A stretch of 64,000 nt of DNA from contig CM032231.1 in assembly GCA_019009955.1 (NCBI GenBank), forward strand, positions 87,017,501-87,081,500. Reading direction: 5' to 3'. Shown here one piece after another: positions 12,811 through 21,550 of this stretch (positions within the stretch are counted from its first letter, which is position 1; the number at the start of each line of letters is the position of its first letter). This DNA is from Riptortus pedestris. Lineage: Eukaryota > Arthropoda > Insecta > Hemiptera > Alydidae. The notes under the pieces are model-generated. The model saw nothing but the letters and a program-made list of their open reading frames with translations. It was not told the origin of the DNA and searched no databases. A program made the translations under genes and the position numbers.

Positions 12811-15800
12811 AGAAAATGACTACCTCTTACCAACACTTCTACCAGCCTTTTTTATTTACAGGAAAAAAGTAGAAATCAATACAACATTGAGACTAGAAAA
12901 GGAGAAGAAATACTTGGAACAAAAAATCAAGAGAAAAGAAAACGAATTAACTTTCAATAATTGGCTTACAAAGAAAAAAAGAGAAGCCGAAGCTAGAGCA
13001 CTCCGGAGACTTAGGCATACTAATTTTTGTTTCCGGACTATACCGGCGCCAACAGCTCATTTGTAAGTAAATATTTAACTAAATCGGAATTCGCCATTAA
13101 TTTTTAGTAAAGAGTCATTAAGAAAATTATTTTGAACTATATATTAGTCTTATTTTCAGCCTATAGGATATAATTTTCCTTAATATCTCTTATGGTGTTT
13201 ATTATTTGTCGACTTACTTGACTTGTAAAATAGGTTATCCTTATAACCAGGGTCGTTAGTTGTTAGATTTGTGGAGTGAAGAGACAGGTCAAATGAATTC
13301 ATTTGCCTCCAGTTATTTGCTAGAATCAATATTTTTCTGTAGCTCTGCTTTAGCTTACCTGAATTGTTCCACCGGAGGAACTGGTCTTTGCTTGTTCAGT
13401 TAATTGGAGTATTAATTTAGTCAAGCAGAGGTCTGTAGGGAGATATGATACATTCCAGAGTCTAGTGGATCCGAGCAAGCTAGGATTCCACACTGACCCT
13501 GGAATATACTTTTAACGTGCAGGGAACCCGCCACGAAATTGAAGCAAGTAATAATCTCTGCACCCAGTCTAGAAGCATATGTCAGGAGAGAGGGCTGCGT
13601 AAACCAAGAAGATTAATGATATAAATGGGTGACGTCACAGTACACCGTACCAGCACAGATGACATCTGATCATTGCCTTCTCTCTGTCTAAGTACTCTAC
13701 TTAAACACGACTTGAAACTCAGCTGGGTATGGATTTTTAGTGGTATAATTGCTTAAAGTGAAAATCGCATTATTTGAAATTACATTAAATTATTTATTAA
13801 CGTCCACTTTTTAAAACTATGTCTAATTGGGATGGGTTACCTACAGGTTACCACCCTTTTCTAGCCAGGGTGGGACTAAGGATTTTATTTAATGATATAA
13901 AGGAAAGGGATTGTGTGGTTTACTGATGGCTGAAAACGCATATATTCAAATAGCTTCGTTAGCAGTCCTTATAGAGAAAAACGTATAGCGGCTCCTCCGA
14001 TATCGGCTGTTAACAAACTTGATCTTTAGTTTGGCGTGAAACTGTTAAATGGGCCTAAATATTGTTTTTGCAAGTCCACAGGAGTTAGGTTTATCTTGGT
14101 CTAACATTCTAAAAAGATTTTTTTCATTTTTTTATTGAATAAGAATATATTTTCAAAATAAACACAATAAAGTAAAGGCCCTCTTCACACAATTATGAAC
14201 TGTGCTCTACATAATCTGAAATGGACAAAACTACTTCTTCGTGTCCCGAAAATATAAGAAGCCCTTGAATTCTCGTCTCTGTACGCTAATCTAAAGTTGA
14301 TTCAATATTCATGTGTATCGCCCGACCCTGGTCGTTTAGAAATGCAAGAAATAGTTCAGCCCATAAAAGTTACTGGAGGTATTTTTGTTGAAGAGTGTTG
14401 AGGATCGATATCATAATAATGTTTTGAGTACTGTGTATAGTAAAGTTATATTAGACTAGCTAAGGTAACCGGCTTCGCCCGGGAAATCATTTGATACTGA
14501 ATGAGGATGGTATTTTTTTTAGGCTTTACTTTGTACATTTGTGTTTACATTTTCCCGTCACAATGCTTTGGGTTTACAACCAAGTATGAAGTGATCTTAA
14601 TCATCGGGAAAAGCTAATAGCTTAAAGAACTCACTGAAATATAAGGTTAGCAGTGAGAGGACAGAATGGAAGTCTCTCGCCTCTTCTCCCTCACTCATTG
14701 TTGCAAACAAACATCCAACTTTTTTAAGATATCAGTTCTGTTTACATTGAATTATTTTAATAATTCTTATTACATTTTCTTCACAATACAAAAATGTTTG
14801 TTGAATTAATATTCCTATTTGAATTAAATAAAGTATTAAATACATTTAAGGAGAAACTGACATTTCTTATTAATTAGTAAGAGTTAATTAATTAATTAAT
14901 AAGTTTGGGAAAGAGGGGGAGATGACAATATACTTTGGGCTTCATTTCACCTTTTAATAATAGCTGTTAAGTTTAATGAAAGTGAATAAATCCATCGAGG
15001 TACTAAGTTGAATAAATTCATACATGGATACGCATTAAATACTATAACAAAATGCCTATGCAAATTACTTGCTTTATAAATTACGATAAAGATTTATATA
15101 AGGAAAGTTACTCTAAATATCAAATAAAACATCTTTTGACACTTCCAGATTCGCCAAAAAAAACCCAATAAGAAACGAAATATGACGAGTTTTCGTTTCA
15201 TGCCTACCTAACATTCCCACTCCTCTTCGTTCCCAAAAACGATAATATAGCGATATAGTCAAAAATACGGAGTTTCGTTGATTTCGATTTAGTCTTTCGT
15301 GTCCTATAACATTATTGACCCCTTCTATAGTTTTTCGTGTATACCGCATTTATAATTCGTTATATGGCAAAAGTGCATATAAACAAAAGTTACTTTGAAT
15401 AACAAAACAAAGAACTTTTGTTATACATTACATTTGCCGAAAAATGGATAGATTACGAAATATAGCGATTTTATATTTCACACCACCCGTATAACCCCTA
15501 CTCCTGATAGTACCCCGAAAATTTAATATAGCTTATAATCAGGGAGGTTCTAATACCAAATCACATACGGGGTTTCTTTTAGTTCGGTTGAGTCTTTTGT
15601 GTCATATAAAATTGTTGACTCCCACTATAGTTTTTAGCGTATAACTAATTTATACTTCGGTGTACGACAAAAGTGTATATTACAAAAGTTACTCTAAATA
15701 ACAAAATACATGACTTTTGTTATGTTGACATTTGCCGAAAACCCAATAGGAAACGAAATATCGCTAGTTTTAATTTCAGGCCTTCCTTATAACCCCCACT

Positions 15801-16186
15801 CCTGTTCGTCTCAGAGAATATTAATATAGCCAAAAACCTAGGCTAGGTTAGTAGTTATATGCATACCAAGTTTCATAAAATTCGGTTCAGCCGTTTACAA
15901 TTCTATAAAGGACATACAAACAAACATTCATTTTTATATATAAGAAGATGATGATGGGGTTCTGAATAAGGTTATACATCAATCCATCAGCATTATGACA
16001 AACCTTTAACTCACAAAAATAATACTAACAAGATATTCCTTTTTTTTCAGGGATAAAATTGGAATACTCAGGAGAAAAATTCTGAAGAGAGAAAACACTT
16101 GCTTTTTATTAAACGAAATATTCGGAAGTGCAAAACCTCATGAGCAAAAGACTTATAGAATTTATTTAGGATTACGCACTCAATGA
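2462..16186 (+). CDS. CCDC181-like coiled-coil protein, 5 exons found, 5' end not found
   Basis: Five exons join in one frame with GT-AG borders: 2462-2526, 6477-6659, 10572-11340, 12862-13062, 16051-16186 (TGA 16184-16186). Phases agree at every junction (1, 1, 2, 2). The product is acidic and low-complexity at first (runs of D/E), then a basic segment (REANLKLRRENENI, RVRFKDNV), a long acidic exon, a PSTAPAKR patch, a charged helix rich in K/E/R with NNWLTKKKREAEARAL, and the C-terminus SAKPHEQKTYRIYLGLRTQ. The order (acidic N-terminus, KFKDxV-like segment, W-L-x-KKR helix repeats, SxAKP near the end) resembles CCDC181, a microtubule-binding protein of cilia and sperm flagella. That identity is inference. 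The first exon seen opens in mid-codon, so upstream exons exist. Introns hold a piggyBac relic, a copia element, two inverted-repeat elements and a Helitron. Confidence 0.6.
2731..2850 (+). mobile_element. tRNA-derived SINE copy 2, 5' part
   Basis: ggttagccatgtgtgt and the B box gggttcgatctccgctt are clear; the copy stops in an A-rich run near 2840. Confidence 0.55.
2875..3060 (-). mobile_element. tRNA-derived SINE copy 3
   Basis: The minus strand has ggttgtcatatgagttaag, the B box gagttcgagtctcacctgag and the tail with tccttagtcccagtgtg. It lies tail to tail with copy 2. Confidence 0.6.
3238..3275 (-). repeat. Helitron 3' hairpin relic
   Basis: ctaaggtacccggctttgct followed by cggg is the reverse complement of the Helitron 3' end (CCCGAGCAAAGCCGGGTACC). 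The terminal CTAG is incomplete and no matching 5' end was found to the right, so only the tail is called. Confidence 0.4.
3280..4940. other. AT-rich intron DNA
   Basis: Nothing recognisable apart from a G run (4308-4315) near a C-rich patch. It lies between the Helitron tail relic and the piggyBac element. Confidence 0.3.
4952..5858 (-). mobile_element. piggyBac-type element, internally deleted
   Basis: TTAA duplications at 4948-4951 and 5859-5862 flank inverted ends, CCCTTCACAGACAAGG on the left and, read inward, CCCTTCACTGGCAAGG on the right. Both are followed inside by a GGTCAC/GGTGACCC subterminal motif. TTAA targets and CCCTT-type ends are hallmarks of the piggyBac superfamily. The 907-bp body holds only the transposase tail (5534-5770, minus), so the copy is non-autonomous. 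It sits in the first seen intron of the CCDC181-like gene. Confidence 0.85.
5534..5770 (-). pseudogene. piggyBac transposase C-terminal cysteine-rich domain, fragment
   Basis: About 78 codons remain. The reading is PGPSTSRRRCAFCEKSRD, then CAHC, LCAEH and ICSRC, a Zn-binding cysteine-rich C-terminus like that of piggyBac transposases, which binds the terminal repeats. The DDD catalytic core is absent. The frame has no ATG start and is a remnant of a longer gene. Confidence 0.75.
6125..6422. repeat. Family X pieces next to an AT microsatellite
   Basis: ttcccttaagggaaatcagc, then gacgcgattttcgaaaaa and gtgaggtccgtt; after it, in opposite sense, tttcagtcattaacgaactt up to a TA run (6376-6422). 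Confidence 0.6.
7100..7284 (-). repeat. 3' LTR of the copia element
   Basis: 185-bp copy of the terminal repeat, flanked outside by CTAAT (7095-7099), the same five bases that follow the other LTR. A polypurine tract lies just inside it. Confidence 0.93.
7342..7490 (-). pseudogene. Residual copia RNase H C-terminus
   Basis: Minus-strand reading in another frame than the array gives NNKNIVLEHMPTEEM and then LSDILTKPLSREKH before a stop, the usual end of copia pol (ADIxTKPL motif). Thus the 3' end of pol survives while the centre is lost, showing an internal deletion or exchange, not a 5'-truncation. Confidence 0.75.
7493..10108 (-). pseudogene. Copia gag-pol frame: one in-frame stop, RT replaced by Lys-rich array
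   Basis: One frame runs from 10108, broken by a single TAA at 8071-8069 and ending at a stop at 7493-7495. Before the TAA (679 codons): a Gag region with a CCHC knuckle (CYACHKRGHYASQC, about residue 225); an aspartic protease DSG (about 286); the integrase HHCC finger with HRRLGHLS and CEVCLLGKH; and the DDE core (MDLCGP, VRSDNGTEF, NGVAERANR at about 479, 542, 579). After it come the integrase-RT linker and the first RT residues (WRLAMEDELNSFKKNKTYDWVKLP). The frame then turns into about 45 residues of K/P/S array (7493-7615). The YxDD catalytic part of RT is absent, so the copy cannot self-replicate. Confidence 0.9.
7503..7615 (-). repeat. Lysine-coding purine repeat in the copia element
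   Basis: A pyrimidine-rich plus-strand tract made of recurring pieces (ttctttggagattt, ttctttttgtc, cttctttgtaggt) codes on the minus strand for runs of K with P, S, D and N. It begins exactly where the RT domain should start. It looks like slippage-amplified filler joining the two sides of a deletion. Confidence 0.8.
10243..10256 (-). promoter_or_regulatory. Primer-binding site, initiator tRNA-Met internal type
   Basis: CTGGGCCCATAACC on the plus strand directly abuts the 5' LTR. It equals the anticodon-arm sequence of eukaryotic initiator tRNA-Met. Copia-group elements are known to prime from an internal half-tRNA fragment instead of the tRNA 3' end, and this site fits that. Confidence 0.85.
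10257..10441 (-). repeat. 5' LTR of the copia element
   Basis: 185-bp terminal repeat, TG...CA on either strand, near-identical to 7100-7284. Only about four positions differ: one A/G near base 23 and a short cluster around base 84-88. It is the upstream LTR because the coding frame reads leftward from 10108. Confidence 0.93.
11875..12076. mobile_element. Inverted-repeat MITE, TTA target (Harbinger-like)
   Basis: Two arms of about 65 bp (TCTCAGGTAAGAATAGAAAG... and its reverse complement) surround about 70 bp of core; the arms differ in only a few places. TTA occurs at both outer borders (11872-11874 and 12077-12079), a 3-bp target typical of PIF/Harbinger elements. No coding. It lies in the intron before exon 12862-13062. 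Confidence 0.75.
12587..12765. mobile_element. Small inverted-repeat element inside an AT microsatellite
   Basis: TGGTGTTGTTGTTT...GGAGTT (12587-12608) is repeated in inverse at 12743-12765, and both outer sides are long TA runs (12526-12586 and 12766-12807). The arrangement suggests insertion into, or growth from, a TA tract. Confidence 0.6.
13070..14455. other. Intron DNA with one SINE tail
   Basis: Besides SINE copy 4, a less AT-rich stretch at 13250-13700 looks repeat-derived but was not identified; the rest is plain. Confidence 0.3.
13796..13905 (-). mobile_element. tRNA-derived SINE copy 4, 3' part
   Basis: Only the tail is kept: on the plus strand attaacgtccac, ctaattgggatgggttacc, ctagccagggtgggactaag. 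5'-truncated. Confidence 0.6.
14456..15948 (-). mobile_element. Helitron, non-autonomous, minus orientation
   Basis: Read on the minus strand it starts A|TCTTCTTATATATAAAAATG and ends in a GC hairpin (CCGGGCGAAGCCGG), then CTTAGCTAG|T. TC start, 3' hairpin, CTRR end and insertion between A and T are Helitron hallmarks. The body of 1493 bp has no Rep/helicase frame; it is built from the ~298-bp tandem units shared with the other copies. It lies in the last intron of the CCDC181-like gene. Confidence 0.85.
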
Positions 16187-16254
16187 AGGAAACTTGTAAT
16201 AATTAGATTTAACACTATAATTGAAGGCTCCTCGTGTCTTCGTTCGCAACATAA

Positions 16255-16668
16255 CTCATTACAGGGACAGTGGGACTAATTGGAAATAATTATTTTTTTA
16301 AATGGCAAAATGATTACATTTACTTTAGCGTAGGTGGGTTACAAAAACAGCCCATCCATAAAGAAAAATTGCTTATAACTACTAAAATATTCAATTTTAT
16401 TTATCCTAAGAATCGCCGAATATTTTCTTTGCTAATTCGAAAAAAAAGAGCTAACAATAAAATTCGCGAAACATTGGATGAACAGGAAGTTGGTTATCCA
16501 GGCTTTGTAGGATGGAAGTCACCAGGCATCTTTAGTAGACAGCACGCGTTCTTCGCAGATAGAGCAGAAGAATTCTATTTTTTAGAAAATATACCATATA
16601 GCCTTACCTTTGAACATGCTATCATAAATACTGTTGTTAGATATGACCTCCTGAGATCTTGGTTGTAG
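16255..16668 (+). CDS. Open frame of unknown identity, possible terminal exon
   Basis: A frame of 137 codons stays open from 16255 to the TAG at 16666-16668, beginning 69 bases after the stop of the CCDC181-like gene. It has no ATG near its start. An AG acceptor (cattacag) at 16263-16264 could begin an exon at 16265 in a phase that needs one preceding base; the donor at 6659 supplies that phase, the donor at 13062 does not. The peptide has ordinary composition (NDYIYFSVGGLQKQP, GYPGFVGWKSPGIFSRQHAF, ADRAEEFYFLENIPY) and is followed by an AATAAA at 16831. It may be an alternative last exon, the end of a nested gene, or a chance frame in the 3' UTR. I do not recognise the family. Confidence 0.35.
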   Translation, partial: LITGTVGLIGNNYFFKWQNDYIYFSVGGLQKQPIHKEKLLITTKIFNFIYPKNRRIFSLLIRKKRANNKIRETLDEQEVGYPGFVGWKSPGIFSRQHAFFADRAEEFYFLENIPYSLTFEHAIINTVVRYDLLRSWL

Positions 16669-16830
16669 GTTAACAAATATTTAAAACACCGAGCACTCAT
16701 GGCAACAGTAAAACTTTCAATGATCATGAAGTATTCCAATTTTTTATTGTTTCCTAATTCTTTTAAAGTTCTGTGGGATATCATTTATTTTAATTAACAT
16801 AGATCTTCCTTATTTCAATAATGGCATCCA

Positions 16831-16836
16831 AATAAA
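16831..16836 (+). terminator. Candidate poly(A) signal
   Basis: AATAAA lies 645 bases after the CCDC181-like stop and 163 bases after the stop of the unknown frame. It is the first canonical hexamer downstream of either, so it could serve both. Confidence 0.35.
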
Positions 16837-16839
16837 TAT

Positions 16840-17940
16840 TTTTATTTATTTCTTACAATATACCGCATCTACTATTGTCATTAGCGGTAGGTGGTTCTAC
16901 ATTTCTTGAAACAAACACCAAGTAGTTGTTACTTAAAACTACAAAAAGCCTTTTTATGTCTTCATCATCGTCTCTAAAGAGTTCTTTTAGGTTTGGTTTA
17001 AGGTTCAAAGCTCCTCTTGGAAGATCTTATTTATTACAATTAAGAAGATGTGAGACGGTAAGATGGACATTACAACAATCCCAGGTTGGTGGGAATAAGC
17101 CCTTCAATAAATAACTAAGTGTTAATTTTGTGTGCCAATTCGGACACGGGCAAGAACGACCTCCTCTTATCGGATTTAACTACTTGCAGTGTTCCAACGC
17201 GTGTCCAAAATATGTACTCCGTACTTTTCAAAAAATTCCCTCTACTCCTGGCGAGAATCCAAGATTTGCTACAAATAATAGAATCCGACTGTAATAGTCT
17301 TATAATATTAATTTCTCTCTCTGAAAACGTGGAAGCTCAATTTCAACTGAAACCCCCTCCACCCCCCCCCCTTGATGACCACTAGAACTTTCCTGACTCG
17401 TCAACATATCAACAAATGAAGCTTTGATTAAATTTCGCTGTATTTCCAATACCAAAAGTGTTAATGAAGTAATTTGGCGGAGTGTTTAGCCCAGCAGTTC
17501 CAATAATTAAATGGTAAATTTTGTTTTTCTTTATTCATCACTTTTATTGAAGCGTTATTAGTCCATTATTACATTTCAGTGGTATTTTAAAATAACAGAT
17601 TAAGAATAAACATTATTACATATATTTTTATTTCAAAGAGGAGCATGACGTATTTTATGATTCTTTTGTCTATAGAAGATATAAAATATAGAATGAAGTG
17701 AGGCAATCACTTATGACTCATAAGTGACTCATAAGTACTTGATTTATTTTTAAAAAAACATACATTTACCTCACTTCACCAATGTCGACATTCTGCATGT
17801 TGGATCCACATGTTAAAGAAATATAAATTGTTTGAAATTTATGACTTTTCTTTTTACTTTACTCCATCCCCTGAATAATGTATCAATGTATTCTCCAGTC
17901 TCGTCGCGTTGGTTGTGGAACTGCGTTTGAATCTAGTTTA
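16840..17940. other. Intergenic DNA
   Basis: Contains a C run (17349-17371) and a small inverted repeat (gaagtgagg at 17694 with cctcacttc at 17771) around a doubled gactcataagt. Two frames of 62 and 88 codons look like chance. Confidence 0.3.
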
Positions 17941-17942
17941 AA

Positions 17943-19046
17943 TCTATATATATATAAAATTGTAACCTCTGTCTGTACATTGATTTTTTTCGTGAAATTT
18001 CACGATAACTTTTCGTTTCACATGTCATAGACACCATATCTGCATTTTGTTTCTTTCGTGTATGTTTGTTTGTTTGTTACCTTTTCACGCATAAACGGCT
18101 GAACCGAATTTTATGAAACTTGGTATGTATATTACTACTAACCCAACTTAGACTTTAGGCTATATTAATTTTCTCTGAGGCGAACAGGAGTGGGGGTTAT
18201 AAGGGAAGCCTGAAATTAAAAATAGCGATATTTCGTTTTCTATTGGTTTTTCGGCAAATATGCACATAACAAAAGTTGTTTATTTTGTTATTTAGAGTAA
18301 CTTTTGTTATATACACTTTTGTCGTATACCGAAGTTTAAAAGCGTTATACGCTAAAAATTATAGCGGGAGTCAACAATATTATTTGCCAAAAAAGACTCA
18401 ACCGAACTAAATAAAACTCGGTATGTGTATTAGCAGTGAGGCCTTCATTATAATAAGCCATACCAAAATTTCTAGGGACTGGCAGGAGTAGGGGTTGTAA
18501 GGGAAGCCTGAAATTAAAAATAGCGATATTTCGTTTCCTATTGGTTTTTCCGCAAATATAAACATAACAAAAGTTGTTTATTTTGTTATTTGGAGTAACA
18601 TTTGTTATATACACTTTTGTCGTATACCTAAGTATAAATGAGTTATACGTTAAAACTTTAGCGGTAGCCAACAATGTTATTGGACACTAACAGCTGAACC
18701 GAACTTAACAAAGCTCGGTATGTCAATTAGCATTAATTCTTCCATAATTATAAGTTATATTAAAACTTTTAGGTTCGAACGGGAGGGGGGTTATAAGGGA
18801 GGCCTGAAATAAAAATTCACCATATTTACATGTATAAGAGACGGGAAATATAAAAATATTGAAGACAGTGAAGCCTTATCGAACAAATATTCTATTATTA
18901 GCAAATCCACGGCAACGACGGGTATCAATCCTAAACACTGGGACGGGTAAATGTCAAAGTATTGTGCAATGTTAAAGCCTGCTAAAAAATACTATCACCA
19001 TTCAGCCTCAAATGAATTCCCGGGCGAAGCCGGGTATCTGAGCTAG
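17943..19046 (+). mobile_element. Helitron, non-autonomous, plus orientation
   Basis: 1104 bp bounded by A|TCTATATATATATAAAATTG and a hairpin CCCGG-GCGAAG-CCGGG (19019-19034), 12 bases before the final CTAG|T. There is no coding capacity. Tandem units start with aagggaagcctgaaat at 18201, 18499 and 18795. The segment near the 5' end (acggctgaaccgaattttat) recurs in the other copies. Confidence 0.9.
18170..18830 (+). repeat. ~298-bp internal tandem units of the Helitron
   Basis: Units repeat with spacings of 298 and 296 bases. Each contains aagggaagcctgaaat, tattggtttttc and the inverted pair AACAAAAGTT/AACTTTTGTT with about 20 bases between, followed by cttttgtcgtatacc. The same units appear in the other three copies. 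Confidence 0.8.
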
Positions 19047-19344
19047 TTGGTATATAAAGATGTATTTCAGACCACAGGACATGGTTGATATACTTGACCC
19101 CAAAAATTGTAAAGTACTTTTAAGAATTAATAGGAGCACCTTGAAAACCACATGTGTTTAATCGGAACCAATGGAAAGAGATAACGGAATAGTATTTGAA
19201 AGAGAAATTTATAGGAGAGTGGGAATTGGAAATGGACAGAAATACCATCACTTTAATTCCATAGAGCTTAATGTTATCAAAGAATTTGTCCAAGTACACT
19301 AGACTTTAATTAAACATCGAAAACACAGTGTTAGACTTTTAATA

Positions 19345-19470
19345 GATTTCCCCTAAGGGAAATCGGCCATTGAGGTCGTTTTTTTTAAAAAAAGTCATCA
19401 AAGTGTCCATCGATCCAACCCAGGACATTACGAAAATGCGGTCCGTTCAAAAATGTAAAAACATACATAT

Positions 19471-19517
<47 letters not shown>

Positions 19518-19945
19518 TGTTAATGCTCTAGTGGGTTCGTTTTATTCAATCGTTACCAAACTCGATATTTAAACGTTTTATGAAAAACAAAAGAAAAGTT
19601 CGTTAACTGCTGAAATCTGACCAGTGCAACGGGGGGTTTAGAAGGGGAATTTTGAACCAATCTTATTGTAAATGTAATGTTCTATAAATGCTGTTCGGTA
19701 CGTATTTTCAGAATGTTGATTATTAACGGAGATATTCGCAATTTTCAGTTTTCGGCCTTCAGTAAACCCTCGTTCCTACTCATGTTTTATTAACAATATG
19801 CTGCTATATTACCAAGCATATTCTTTGAAGCATAAATACCAAATATTGCTCTCATTGAATATTTACTTAGGAGATAAATGCAAATATGTGACGCACTTGG
19901 GAAATGTGTTTAGTTAACGCAGCCCCTGCGTGCCGGACTTTTTCT
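19345..19945 (+). repeat. Family X repeat with CA microsatellite
   Basis: ttcccctaagggaaatcggc, tgtccatcgatccaaccca, a CA run at 19470-19514, then gaaccaatcttattgtaaat, the ggccttcagtaaaccct block and a cagcccctgcgtgccggact end. One of the fullest copies. Confidence 0.7.
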
Positions 19946-19959
19946 TTTATGTTTTTTGG

Positions 19960-20210
19960 TATACCATAAAATATGACTTTTTATTTTAACGTTAAACTGT
20001 GAGGAATTTAAGCATGTATTTAGAATATAAATTAGTATGTATTTAGAATGTAAATTGTAAGTGTTTAGAATGTAAATTTTTATCTATTTATAATGTAAAC
20101 AGTATTCATTGATTTCAAAAGCCTTTCTTTTACTCCGAATGACGGCAGGTACCTTTTTGATCGCTTACATTCTAAATGCTTATAATTTACATTCTAAATA
20201 CATAATAATT
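19960..20210. repeat. Inverted ~45-bp repeats next to the copia fragment
   Basis: tatttagaatgtaaattgta with further partial repeats (20036-20080) is repeated in inverse at 20165-20205. The motif tttagaatgtaaa occurs several times in tandem. It may be an end of a decayed inverted-repeat element. Confidence 0.4.
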
Positions 20211-20234
20211 AATACTGATTCATTGCTCCTGACT

Positions 20235-21110
20235 GCAAATCTCTGCAGTCAAGGAGGCTCTACGCGAAGTACTTGCGAATGCTCGAACGCTTGGTCACAA
20301 AGTCAAGGAGTTCCTCTGTGTCAACGGAAGGGAATTCGACAATAGCGAGGGGCGTGAAGTTCTCAGAGAATTCGGTGTTAACCGGCGACACACGGCTCCT
20401 TGTAGTCCACAACAGGGCGGAACCGTCGAGGGGGAAACCCTTACAATCGTGGAAATGGCCCTCACTTTCAAGTATTCGAATTCCGAGGTAAATTTTCCTG
20501 CAGCAATCTGGGTCGAGCTTGTTGTTTCGGCAGGATACGTTCTTAATCGAGTGTAGAAGTCACCGGTTGTTGACAAGACACTTCATGAACTGTCGTTTGG
20601 TCAGAAGCCATGGATCAAACATTTGATCATAATTTCTAAATGCTACGTTCATCTTCCAGCCCTGAAAAGGGGTAAAATGGATCCAAAGGCATTGGTTGGC
20701 TATCTGGTAGGATACGATGGGGATAAGAGGTATCGGAATTGTGTTTCTCGAGAATATTAAGGAATATGAGAGATCCTCCTCATCAAGGAATACAAAGTTC
20801 CTAAAAACCAAAAGGACTGGTCAAAGAAGAGCAAGTTGTCTAAACTCGGCTCGGAAAAGTCCGTTGAGGATTCTACATACAGACATACAAATATGGATTT
20901 AGTAGGAATAACGCGTGTTATTCGTTGCCTGGCCGGTACCATAGGCTTGAAGCTGATTTAGCGCTGAGACCCCAAAATGGACCGGCTCGAATGTTAATGT
21001 GATGCAGATTTCGCGGGATGGCATGTCACAATCCTGTGTTTTATATGTATGTGGAAAGTTCTGTTGGTAGTCAAATTTCAACTATTGTGCTAGCAACATA
21101 GAAAGCAAAA
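20235..21110 (+). pseudogene. Decayed copia pol fragment (integrase then RNase H)
   Basis: Shifting plus-strand frames give integrase pieces: SDNG-like NGREFDNSE, VLREFGVNRRHTAPCSPQQ (20310-20415), IVEMALTFKYSNSE, then GKMDPKALVGYLVGYDGDK (20668-20726), the 'VGY' end of copia integrase. Further on come IRCLAGTIGLKLI (20920-20960), like the RLRYLKGT segment, and CDADFAGW (about 21000), like the SDADWAG of copia RNase H. There are several frameshifts and stops, and the RT domain between the two parts is missing. No LTRs were found. It differs from the 7-10 kb element and is much older. It lies between the CCDC181-like gene and CHORDC1. Confidence 0.7.
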
Positions 21111-21415
21111 TAAATTGAATGGAGTAAGAAAATTATTCTAAAAGTCAATCTGAAAATAAGAAAGGTTCATTGAGATGTGTAACAGAATGGCGTAAACAGA
21201 AAGAGAAAAATCTTTTCACCATACTACGATGTAATCATCTGTTTTACACACCTAATTTGCGGTCCGAAAGCTACACTCAGCTGCCCTAGGGCCGAAAATG
21301 AATATTTCGCCCTAGGGCCGCAAAATCAGCTGTTTATTATTTTAATTCATTCATTTCATTATATACATTATATTAGTTTGTTTTGCTCGTATTATTGTTT
21401 AGTTATTTAGTAATT

Positions 21416-21550
21416 ATGGCTAATAATATATCAGAATCTATAAATAGAAGAGCAAAAGAAATCATGGCAGATTTGTTACCAGCAAAATCAAAAGATAGGT
21501 ATGACGAAGAGTATACAAACATTCATCACGTCCCCAAAACCACAAGATAA
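21416..21550 (+). pseudogene. Short frame like the N-terminus of a tyrosine-recombinase element
   Basis: ATG at 21416 opens 44 codons, MANNISESINRRAKEIMADL, then LPAKSKDRYDEEY, ending at TAA. The LPxKSKxRYxxEY motif resembles the start of tyrosine-recombinase proteins of Crypton/DIRS-like insect elements. The flanks carry a doubled ccctagggccg motif (21283-21322) and a GC-rich stretch at 21660-21760, so this may be a shortened non-autonomous element of about 500 bp. Inference only. Confidence 0.3.

Noticed and set aside
17698..17782. Regulatory palindrome (gactcataagt repeats, gaagtgagg/cctcacttc)
   Set aside because: Short and isolated in AT-rich DNA; no gene nearby that it could plausibly control.
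20273..20576. Overlapping 72- and 93-codon frames as separate genes
   Set aside because: They are fragments and shadows of a decayed copia integrase.
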